Positions 44,681 through 53,449 of a DNA stretch of 64,000 bases are shown piece after piece (position 1 is the stretch's first letter; every line of letters starts with the position of its first letter). The stretch is from Exserohilum rostratum. Lineage: Eukaryota > Ascomycota > Dothideomycetes > Pleosporales > Pleosporaceae. Location: contig CP111160.1 in the NCBI GenBank assembly GCA_026367775.1, forward strand, positions 682,001 to 746,000. The letters run 5' to 3'. Position numbers and translations under genes: made by a program. The notes beneath the pieces are model-generated. The model ran no database searches, was not told the DNA's origin, and worked only from the letters and a program-made list of their open reading frames with translations.

Positions 44681-46843
44681 ATGGATGACAATCCGCCTTC
44701 GCCTCGCCAGGTCTGCCCAGCATCTCCTTCGCAAACATCAACCATATCGGCTCTAGGCCTCGACTTCAGCCAGCTTCCACCCATAGCCATCTTCAGTGCG
44801 CATTTGAGCGACCATGAAGAGGCAGTGCTCCAGGACACACTGCGCCAGCACCATGCACCGCTGACTGCAGACATGTCGAGGGCGAAGATCTTCGTCGGCA
44901 AGGTGGGGACAAAGAAAAGAGCCGAATTTGAGCTGCGCTCGCGGAAATTGGTTGTTGAGGAAGTTGCTGCTATGACCAAGCGCACAGCAAGCCATGCAGA
45001 AATGTGCACTCCTCCGCATAAGAAGCAGAGAGCCATCACATCGCCAGCCGCATCACCAACCGTCTCTGCCAATGGCAGAGATTCTGTTATCAAAGAAGAG
45101 CTCAAAAATACCTCAAGATCCGGAGGCGACTCGGAAACTGAAGACGAAGCGCCGAATCAAAGACCACGTGCTTCACTATTTTCGTCATTGTCGGTTGAAC
45201 ACCAAGACCATCTTGCACGGATCTTTGAAGACGGTTCCAACGATGACATCATTTGGGTCGTAAGAATGGACTGGATAGAGGCCTGTGTAGCAGCGGGACA
45301 TCTCGTTCCTCTAGATGAAAGATTGATTTTCAAAGGCAAGGTACAGCAACGACCCCAACCAGCAGATCTCGAGTCGATCAAGAATGTCGTTTCGGTGACA
45401 CCAAGTCACCCACCCGTATCTCAGACGCTCACAGCTACGAAGCCACATGCAACGAAAAACATTTTGGATCGAGCAAAGTTGGATGTGCCAGTTACGACCA
45501 CTAGCACTGCACATCAGCCTCCTCGATTTGGCAGCAAGGCGTCTCGGCGCTTTGACGGCAAGAGCTTTGCATCTTCGTCCCAATCTGCAGCTCACTCTTA
45601 TGCTTCACAAACTGCGCATCTGCTTCAGCAAACCACAAGTGAGTATGAAGGCGAGGATAGCGACATACCATCACCACCCGAATGGGTGAAGCTGGGCATC
45701 AGATATGCATGTCAGCGCTCCACGCCTGGCAACGGACCGAATGAGGACTTTCTTGACCAACTTAGGAAGATCAGAACCGCTCGGACTCTGATCGACGACG
45801 AAATAGGCGTACGTGCTTACTCAACCATCATCGCGTCCATCGCTGCTTACCCGTGGAGACTCACTCATCCACGTGAGATTGCGCGATTACCAGGGTGCGA
45901 CGAGAAGACTGCGGTTCTTTTCGTCGAATGGAAGAACACGGGCAGAATCCAGGCTGTGGAGGACTATGAGAATGACGAGGCTATGAAGGTGTTGCGTTTG
46001 TTTTACGATATATGGGGTGTTGGGGCCAAGACAGCACGCCATTTTTACTACAACAATCACTGGACTGAGTTGGATGATATCATTGAATATGGGTGGAATG
46101 AGCTTGACAGGGTGCAGCAGATTGGTGTCAAGTACTATGAAGAGTTCCAAGAACCTATTCCGCGTGATGAAGTTGAACGCATAGCTGCGATTGTCCGCGA
46201 GCATGCTGTTAGACTTCGCGATGAACGCATCACCGTCACAATCGTTGGTGGACATAGACGAGGTAAGGCAGCATCTGGCGATGTAGACCTCATTGTCTCG
46301 CATCCTGAGTTGGAAAGTACTGCGGGCTTGATCCAAGACATTGTCGGATCTCTAGAGGAAGCCGAGTGGATCACGCATACCTTGACGATGAGCTTGAAAA
46401 ACACTCATCGCGGCCAACAGCCATTACCGTTTCGTTCTGCAAAAGGGGCAGGTGTAGGTTTTGATACGCTTGACAAAGCGCTTGTAGTATGGCAAGATCC
46501 TGCCTGGCCGACTCGAGAACAGGATCTCAAGGCTAATCCGAAAGCCAAGAATCCTGCTATCCACCGCCGAGTCGACATTATCGTGTCACCTTGGCGGACT
46601 GTAGGCTGTGCACTTTTGGGTTGGAGCGGCGGCACGACGTTCCAGCGAGATCTGCGACGGTACGCAAAAGCTGTGAAGGGTTGGAAATTCGATAGCAGCG
46701 GTATTCGCAGTCGAACTAACGGTGAAGTAATCGTGCTTGAAGGGTCAAATGGCATCGATGGGACACCTGAAGATGCGGAGAAAAAGGTCTTTGAAGGGCT
46801 GGGCTTGGAGTACGTGCCGCCTGAGTACAGAGTCACATACTGA
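44681..46843 (+). CDS. DNA polymerase family X (Pol IV/lambda-type) with BRCT domain
   Basis: Intronless, 720 residues from the ATG at 44681. Gap-filling polymerase of non-homologous end joining and base excision repair. BRCT-like region about 30-205 (IAIFSAHLSDHEE, ADMSRAKIFVGKVG, VVRMDWIEACVAAGHLVPLD). A linker rich in Ser and His follows. 8-kDa/fingers region from about 350 with two helix-hairpin-helix motifs (IARLPGCDEKTAVLF, YDIWGVGAKTARHFYY). Palm: VGGHRRGKAASGDVDLIVSH with catalytic Asp534 and Asp536, and third Asp632 in RRVDIIVSPW. Thumb: LLGWSGGTTFQRDLRRYA. The C-terminus YVPPEYR is the usual X-family end. All catalytic residues are present. BRCT and length favour the fungal Pol4/Pol lambda group over Pol beta. 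Confidence 0.93.
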   Translation: MDDNPPSPRQVCPASPSQTSTISALGLDFSQLPPIAIFSAHLSDHEEAVLQDTLRQHHAPLTADMSRAKIFVGKVGTKKRAEFELRSRKLVVEEVAAMTKRTASHAEMCTPPHKKQRAITSPAASPTVSANGRDSVIKEELKNTSRSGGDSETEDEAPNQRPRASLFSSLSVEHQDHLARIFEDGSNDDIIWVVRMDWIEACVAAGHLVPLDERLIFKGKVQQRPQPADLESIKNVVSVTPSHPPVSQTLTATKPHATKNILDRAKLDVPVTTTSTAHQPPRFGSKASRRFDGKSFASSSQSAAHSYASQTAHLLQQTTSEYEGEDSDIPSPPEWVKLGIRYACQRSTPGNGPNEDFLDQLRKIRTARTLIDDEIGVRAYSTIIASIAAYPWRLTHPREIARLPGCDEKTAVLFVEWKNTGRIQAVEDYENDEAMKVLRLFYDIWGVGAKTARHFYYNNHWTELDDIIEYGWNELDRVQQIGVKYYEEFQEPIPRDEVERIAAIVREHAVRLRDERITVTIVGGHRRGKAASGDVDLIVSHPELESTAGLIQDIVGSLEEAEWITHTLTMSLKNTHRGQQPLPFRSAKGAGVGFDTLDKALVVWQDPAWPTREQDLKANPKAKNPAIHRRVDIIVSPWRTVGCALLGWSGGTTFQRDLRRYAKAVKGWKFDSSGIRSRTNGEVIVLEGSNGIDGTPEDAEKKVFEGLGLEYVPPEYRVTY

Positions 46844-47006
46844 AAGCATCGTTTGCAAAATATGTTGATGTGAAGTCTACCTCGCCACAACGAGCCAGCT
46901 CTTCAAGTGACTACTCTAAGATTGCGAAATAGCAATTTCAACTAGTTACTCCCTCACTATGACCAGTAAAATTCTAGACCCCCCTCTTACATTCTAACTT
47001 ACTCTT

Positions 47007-47732
47007 ATGAAACTCCGCAGTCTTACCCACATACTCAAAATAACCCTACAACTCCTCACAGGCTTCACAATCTACATCTTAACCTTACCCCTCCTCTTAA
47101 CATACCGCCTCTCCCTCTCCCTCCTCCTCCCCTTCCCCACCATCTACCACCCCCTACTCTCCCACTACCGCCTCCACATCACATCTTTCCACGCCCTCCC
47201 CCTCATAAACCCCATCGTCACCCACCGCCTCCGCATCATCTGCCTCGTACTACTCCTCCTGTATACCGCATTCTCCCTGCTTCTCTTCGAGAAATGCCTC
47301 ATGGGCTTTATCCCCTGGGTGAAGGCGCATTTCCAGGATGAGCAGTATAGATATGGGGATGATGAGAGGGTGGCATGGAGAGGGGAGTTGATAGTGCGAG
47401 TAGTGCTGTTTATGTTGGGATGTGTCCCGTTTTTTGGGACCATGGGAGTAGCGGTGGGGGTGATGTTTTATACGGGGAGGGTGTGGGTGGGTGGGCGACG
47501 TGAAAATGGCTTGGTGTTATCGCCAGTTGCAGTGGCTTCAGGACCGCGGCTGGTAGCAGGGAGGGCCAAGGGCAAACTGCATAAGTTGGCTGGTGTGATG
47601 TCGAAGGATTGGTGGAAGAGAGGGTATGATGGGCGGGATGTACGAAGAAGGAATTTCGAGGAGGATATCGAGATGAATGTTATGAATGGGAAACTTGGTA
47701 ATATCGATGGACCTATTATCGAGTGGCTCTAG
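47007..47732 (+). CDS. Hypothetical multi-pass membrane protein
   Basis: Intronless frame of 241 codons, family not recognised. Three to four hydrophobic helices are visible: about 10-50 (QLLTGFTIYILTLPLLLTY), 77-100 (IICLVLLLLYTAFSLLLFEK) and 127-155 (RVVLFMLGCVPFFGTMGVAV). A basic, soluble C-terminus follows (KGKLHKLAGVMSKDWWKRGY, DVRRRNFEEDIEMNVMNGKL). Base use is odd: the first 300 bases are almost devoid of G, the remainder G-rich and poor in C, with a sharp switch near 47320. The clean hydrophobic pattern and absence of stops argue for a real gene, but compositional skew alone can also give long frames. It lies 163 bases after the polymerase stop. Confidence 0.6.
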   Translation: MKLRSLTHILKITLQLLTGFTIYILTLPLLLTYRLSLSLLLPFPTIYHPLLSHYRLHITSFHALPLINPIVTHRLRIICLVLLLLYTAFSLLLFEKCLMGFIPWVKAHFQDEQYRYGDDERVAWRGELIVRVVLFMLGCVPFFGTMGVAVGVMFYTGRVWVGGRRENGLVLSPVAVASGPRLVAGRAKGKLHKLAGVMSKDWWKRGYDGRDVRRRNFEEDIEMNVMNGKLGNIDGPIIEWL

Positions 47733-47885
47733 ATTAGATAGCATTGGGATAGAAAAGAAAATGAAAAACTCATCATCATCTACAATCAACGGGGTATCTC
47801 TTCAACCCCTACACGCCTATTCACTCTTCAACTCCGCTCTTCTCACACCCCAAACGCCTTGCTCTCCCCAACAACAACACACAAC

Positions 47886-48826
47886 TCAAGTACTCTTGTT
47901 CTTGCCCTCCAAATGCCACTTCATAACCTTTTGGAAAATGCCCTTGCCCTCACCCTCAATAACATCTCCATGGCACGGAATAATGCGCTCAAACCCCCAG
48001 GTATTAATCTTCTGCATGCTCTTTGAGAAACCCGGACGATCCGCCTTACTAGTACCGTACCAAACGGTGCGCTGCTGCCATATGGCATCTCCCCGCGTAT
48101 TCTGCAGCGCGTTGAAAATCTTGCTCCAGACACCCGTGGTTGGATCTACGCCCGCCTTACTAAACTGCTCTGTAGCTGGGAGGTTAAACAACAGGTCTGC
48201 CTCGATGAGAGTGCGGCTAGGCCGGTGGTGAAACACGACTTCCTTGTTGACATGAGAAGGAACGTATTCCCAGTCGAATTCCGCATCAAACTCTGGAGAA
48301 ATGGAAGTCACGGGCTTGGAGGCGCTGAAGAGTACGCTAAAAGGTACGTTTTCGTTGTTTTGCTTTGCCCGCTTTTCGGGCAGCATTTCGGGACCCATGA
48401 CCTGGGCGTTTGGGTATTCGGCGTGCCAGGGGCCGAGGAAGATGTGGTGCTGACCGGGTTAGTTCCTTTTCTGAAGCAGGAAGGGGTGTGCGAAGGCATA
48501 ACTGTGGGGAAAATACGTACTTCGTTGTCGAGAGCAGCGATGTACTTGACTTCGCCCATCTCAGAGACTTTGCGCTTGACATCTTCGGTAAGTGCGACGG
48601 GGGAGAAGACGGCGAGAGCACCGGACTCGAGGCGCACTATGGAAATTCTTAGTGAACTGTTTCATGGTAGCTGGAAGAAATGCAACTTACCGATTGTTCC
48701 TCTTCCGCCAATCTTGAAGCGACCAAACCTCCAAAATGGTACTGAGAGCGTGGTCACCACGTGAGGAACCACGTCGCGAATCACCATAACACTGGCAGGG
48801 TCGGAGGGCACGAGTTTCGACGTCAT
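47886..48826 (-). CDS. DUF4336 protein (metallo-hydrolase-like fold)
   Basis: Exons 48691-48826, 48521-48636 and 47886-48449 give 271 residues. Begins MTSKLVPSDPASVMVIRDV. Visible signatures are LSVPFWRFGRFKIGGRGTIV, LAVFSPVALTEDVKRKV, KYIAALDNE/HHIFLGPWHAE, the core KEVVFHHRPSRTLIEADLLF and IIPCHGDVIEGEGKG. The family (PF14234) resembles the metallo-beta-lactamase fold (strand-His patterns, late PCHGD). It lacks the complete HxHxDH motif, so activity is uncertain. Exon joins were set so that VRLESGAL and HHIFLGPWH connect in frame. It converges on the unknown membrane protein gene, with 153 bases between the stop codons. Role unknown. Confidence 0.85.
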
Positions 48827-49636
48827 TTTGGTATATGTGAGACTGTGAATGTGCAGATGGAGAAGAAAGAAGAATGCGAGTTCTAGACCGAAGTAAGACG
48901 GTTTATTTGAGGATGCGCCGGATGCTTGGGATAAGGGTCTGGTTGGAAGACGTAATGTCGGGAGACCCTGCTATGACGCAATGTTGGATGTTAAAGTTGG
49001 AGATTGAAGGATCACGAAATGTCAACTGTCACGTCGAGCAGCTTCCCGTATTAAAACCAAGCCTCTCCCTGCTGACATATTACAAACTTTGCAACATCTA
49101 GAATCAGATTGGAATGCATAGTCGGGCGACAACATACAAAAAAGCGCATGAACCGAGGTGTCGCGGTCTACGGTCCGACCGCGAGACTCCTTGAGGGACG
49201 CGCTTTGTCAGCTGCACCGCCGAACCCCAAGATTCTAGAAGACGTGTTCACACCACCTTCTCTGTTATTACCGAGGGAAAAAGCCCATTGTTTTGTTCAT
49301 TCTATTTTCACATGTTTGTAATTATTCACCAGCCATTCCGGTTTTTATACCTGTTCGGAGCCGAGTCACTCATTACATCCCGACCCTGTCACTTGAGTCT
49401 GCCATTCGCCGTCTGGTTCGGCTATCCCGTAGTTTTATGTAGGGATTCGGCGGACCGTCGATCCACAACCTCGATAGACCCACAATCCGTCCTTTTGTGG
49501 GAATGTTCCTGGTGGAGCACATGGCTCGGCGGACGAAGTTTCGCGGTCGCGCGATGTCGTTATTTGCAAGCACTGCAGGCTGGACAGTTGGGCCAGACTC
49601 CTGGGCTTTGGTATCATACTGCTAGTTTGAAGATCT
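48827..49636. other. Intergenic region between two minus-strand genes
   Basis: These 810 bases hold the promoter of the DUF4336 gene and the 3' end of the Rrp45 gene. Short frames only; no specific element recognised. Confidence 0.5.
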
Positions 49637-50611
49637 TCACCTAGCGTTTTCAGCGCTCAATTCAGCCATTAGCCCCCCCGCATCCCTTTCCTTTGCGTCT
49701 TCTTCAAGCCTTTTCTGGATGAATGCGCCTATCTCCTTGACCTTTTCCAGCGCAATATTTGTGCAGTTCAGTAGGGCTAGCGGATTGATGGTGGCTCCTC
49801 CATACTTGGCGATCTGGCAAATCTCTCCGTGCTTGTTCATGGTAATGATGACTTCTCCTTGTCGAACCTGCTCTTCCGCCAAGTTTGCGTCCACCAAGAA
49901 TATCTCCCCTTCAAAGTAGGAGAATGTGACACAAAGCGGCTGGTGGAGAATGGACAGTGGAATCGGCTCGCGCTCGCGCACGCTGAGAATGGTCGCTTTC
50001 TCGCCTTCGACTACGACGTCAGGTCTCCTAAAGTGCTGCAACGCTGCCATGACGGCTATGCAGGAAGCGTCGATGAGACCGCCGTCATGATCGATTATGT
50101 GTACGTCTGCGCGGAGAGCGAAGCACTGTAAACCGGCGATGATGCAGAGCGACTCGGTGTCAAGAGCGTTGGAGCGACGAATGGCCTTTTCGAGTATGCG
50201 CGAGAGGATAACTTCGGCATCTGTAGGGCTAGAGCCAGGTCAGAAACACTGCTGGATGGGCACCTATACTAAGACTTACCGGCCAACTTCAAACGCCGGT
50301 GACGCCATTGGAGAGAACTCTGTGACTATTTGGAAGATGCCATCGAACTTGCGCTCGGGGGGTGGTGTTGTCACGTCTACTGATATACGAGCAATGACTC
50401 TGAACTTTGTTAGCTTGCGCATTCAATACTACATCATTGCCATGTACCTGGTCTTGCCCAATTGCACGTCCGCGACGCCATACTCTTCACCAAAGGTTAG
50501 CTCAAGCGGGCGAAAGGCGTCAAAGGCGCGCCGGTCGATGCGAATTTGCTCTTGGAGCGCCTGCTTGATGAACTCGCGCTCATTGAGCGATATCTCAGCT
50601 TCTCGAGGCAT
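49637..50611 (-). CDS. rrp45: Exosome core subunit Rrp45 (RNase PH-like)
   Basis: Non-catalytic ring subunit of the RNA exosome (EXOSC9 in humans), acting in nuclear and cytoplasmic 3'-5' RNA decay and rRNA processing. Exons 50448-50611, 50280-50399 and 49637-50228 give 291 residues. Signatures: MPREAEISLNEREFIKQAL, then RIDRRAFDAFRPLELTFG, VQLGKTRVIARISVDVTTP, PTDAEVILSRILEKAIRRSN, LDTESLCIIAGLQCFALRAD and HIIDHDGGLIDASCIAVMAAL. The second RNase PH half carries PLCVTFSYFEG and ITMNKHGEICQIAKYGG. Splice acceptors were chosen (CTCTAG before CCC; TTCAG before AGTC) to preserve these motifs. It is divergent with Cwc15 over only 228 bases, which holds both promoters. Confidence 0.94.
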
Positions 50612-50839
50612 AATGACCTTCTATAGTCAATGTGTTGTTGTTGGAGCCTTGAGGTTGTTGGACATGCATAGAAAATGCGGCGCGGGGAAAAGTGAACGCC
50701 GATGCTTAGCGCGACTTGAACATCGCGAACCCGTATGCGCCATCTTTTGTACATCAACCACAACCACCACTCACCACTCGCAAGACTTCCGAAACCGACT
50801 TCCGATTAAAACTATCCCGCCGATTCATACGATTTCACA

Positions 50840-51655
50840 ATGACGACCGCCCACAGACCTACGTTCGATCCCGCACGCGGCAAAGAGGCTCAGCGAGGAC
50901 CTGCCTACCATCAGCGACTCCTTCCTGCGCACACGACACTCAAACATAGGCAACCAGGCCAAGGTGGAGATGCCGACAACCACCAGCGCGACTTGCGCGC
51001 TGAGCTCTTGGAGGCCGAGGCACGTCACATTGCGAAGAAGAACGGCACATACGTAGAGCCGGACGCAGCGGCCGAGGCTGGAAATGCGCCCAAGCGCCAG
51101 ATCGATGCGGTTTCGGTGGCTGAAGATGCAGATGAAGACGAGGCTGCTCAGAAACGGCGGCGAATAGAAGTGCTTGAAAAATTCAGGGATGTGGACGCCG
51201 ACGATAGCAGTAGTGAGAGCGAAAGCAGCGACGATGAGTAGGTTCATGCTACATTTTATTTTGCGTGCTTGACTAACAGTGTACTAGTGACGAAGACGAA
51301 GAAGACGAAACCGCGGCGCTGATGCGCGAGCTTGAAAAGATCAAAAAGGAGCGTGCTGCAGCCAAAGCTAAAGAGGAGGCCGAACGCGCAGCCGAAGAGG
51401 AGCAACAACGTGAAATTGACGTCGCACGTGGTAACCCTCTGCTCAACGCCAAAGACTTTACCATGAAGCGCCGATGGGATGATGACGTGGTCTTCAAGAA
51501 CCAAGCACGTGGCACCGAAGACAGGAACAAGAAGAAGGAATTCATTAATGACATGCTACGTTCCGACTTCCACAAGAAGTTCATGGTAAGAAATTACTCC
51601 CAGAATGGTTCTGATGCAGCTGCTAACAAGACAACAGTCCAAGTACGTGCGATGA
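50840..51655 (+). CDS. cwc15: Pre-mRNA splicing factor Cwc15/Cwf15
   Basis: Component of the NineTeen/Cdc5 complex of the active spliceosome. Exons 50840-51237, 51288-51585 and 51638-51655 give 237 residues. N-terminus MTTAHRPTFDPARGKEAQRG with HTTLKHRQPGQG is the family signature. The middle is acidic and low complexity (DADDSSSESESSDDE) continuing into a charged coiled coil (MRELEKIKKERAAAKAKEEA). The C-terminus has FTMKRRWDDDVVFKNQARG and FINDMLRSDFHKKFM. The last coding exon has only 18 bases (SKYVR and stop), needed because the frame otherwise runs past the conserved end. Well supported. Confidence 0.94.
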
Positions 51656-52464
51656 GGTCATTGCGGGTTGCCTTTGTTTTCGACGTGTAAATTCTCGTGC
51701 ATTGCTGGCGTTCATGGGTCTTGGCGTATGGGGTCTGGAATCTTTCATACAGACTTTGCGAATAGCGTGGGATACCCCAGATCTTGGCGGGAATAAGGGA
51801 GCCAGTGACGGGACAGGGAGTCTTGCAGAACGCTTATCCTTATCTCGATCAGCAGCGGCAACTACCATTCACGGCTGCCAGCTTTATCTATCGCCTCAGC
51901 CCGCTGTTGCTAGCGACCGGTCCAATCAAGACATTTTTGGCTCAGAGACCACTTCGAGGAAGTTTGTTGTAGCTTGACTGTGGAAAGGTTGCTTTCTATG
52001 AAGGTCATCTCTTAATGCCAGATATAGCCACTTCATCACGATGAATGCATAGAGTCGCCAGGCACAGTCCAGTTGTTTATCACTTCAACTGCCGTCTTCC
52101 TCCGTTCACAAAACCAGGATCCCGGTACCCTATAAGACTGCTAAGCATGGCTTAGCTTCCAACCGCCATCCTCTTATGATGCATCTGCATCCTACGATCT
52201 ACGCCATCCCCAGCAGAGTGACCTCATAAGGCTTATGCTCGACTTGACCACAGGTGTGCGGTAATTACCAGGCGGCGTAACAGATTACCGCTCAGTATGT
52301 ATATAGCACTGTTCATCTCTAGACAAATCAATCTTACACACACATATCTCCAAGCACTGTATTCTTGTTTGAAGATAGTATTGATTCAGCCTCTTTTACT
52401 CATCCGTCACATCTACACATAACCTACCTACCTACCTACCTACCTAACTAGCTATTGGATAAGA
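51656..52464. other. Intergenic region with CCTA tandem repeat
   Basis: These 809 bases between Cwc15 and the following orphan gene contain six tandem CCTA units at 52423-52446 in the leader just before the orphan's ATG. Short frames at 51702-51977 are unrelated to any family I recognise. Confidence 0.55.
52423..52446. repeat. (CCTA)6 tandem repeat
   Basis: Six perfect CCTA units 19 bases before the ATG of the orphan gene, probably in its 5' leader. Confidence 0.9.
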
Positions 52465-53028
52465 ATGGCAGGCTACGGCAACCGCACAGCACCCTCCTAT
52501 AGCCCCACAGACCTCGAGTCCCAACACACCAGCACCCGCCTCAACCTCATAGATTCACACACGCCCTACCACAATCCCCACGAAAAACACGGTTCAGGAA
52601 CTACAGGCGGCGCCGGCTTCGGTAAACACCCCCTTTCCTCCTTCCCTTACCCTTCATCCCTGTTGAACTAACATATTAACAAAAAAGGAAACAAACGCTC
52701 CTCCTCACTGCCCTCCTCCTCCTCTCCCAGCTCCAGCTCCAACTCCGGTTCCATCGATACCTCCGAATTCCGCTTCGGCTCGCACGACTCCACCACGCCA
52801 TATTCGCATCCCGCACCGCTGGGTAGTGGATCAACGGGGGGAGCCGGATATGGGAATAAAACGGGAGAAATGGGAGGGCCGACACAGGACTCTTTTGTAG
52901 GGAAGGTGGTGGAGAGGGTGGGAGGTGTGGTGGGGAGTAGGAGGGTTGTTGGTGTAGGGAGGGGGTTGAGGGAGAGGGAGGGATTTGGGAGGGAGGATGA
53001 GGATAGTGAAGAGAGGGTGGCTAATTAG
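52465..53028 (+). CDS. Low-complexity orphan protein with repeated TGGAG[FY]GNK motif
   Basis: Exons 52465-52621 and 52688-53028 encode 165 residues. No family recognised. Hydrophilic, Ser/Gly/Thr-rich, without signal peptide or membrane helix. A short motif occurs twice, GTTGGAGFGNKRSS (across the splice junction) and GSTGGAGYGNKTGE. The first copy being completed only after splicing supports the intron (GTAAAC...AAAAAG). The last 50 residues (VGKVVERVGGVVGSRRVVGV, then an Arg/Glu-rich end) could form an amphipathic helix. The coding strand switches from C-rich to extremely G-rich near 52800-52850. Composition is like hydrophilic stress or dehydrin-like proteins, but that is only an impression. 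Confidence 0.6.
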
Positions 53029-53449
53029 TACTAGGGTTTTAATTTATGGATGGTCATGAGGGGACTTGTTTCTCGCGGCGTCAAGGTTATTAACTTGGTA
53101 TTTCTGAGACGTTTGTATTTTACCTGGTATTAGTAGTATCCCATGAATGACCGCGAATTCTTGACATCACTTCATACCAAGATCACCATGTTTATGCATA
53201 TCAAGACAGTGCATGTCAACTCTTCACCAGAAAAACATTGTATTCTTGCAGATGCTGATGCCTCCATTATTGCGTAATCTATCCAAAAAAGCAAAGCTCG
53301 GCATGGGCTGTCTTTACTATGTACGAACCTACTCCCGAAGAATAAGAAGAACACAAACAAGAAGAAACTGACTGCAATGCATGTGCTTAAAAGTCCAAAT
53401 GCGCTGAACGGCGTGCAGGCCGTCCTTGCAAACGTCAGAGGAATGCGAC
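53029..53449. other. Convergent 3' intergenic region
   Basis: These 421 bases lie between the stop codons of the orphan gene and of Pik1; probably the two 3' untranslated regions. Nothing else seen. Confidence 0.55.
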
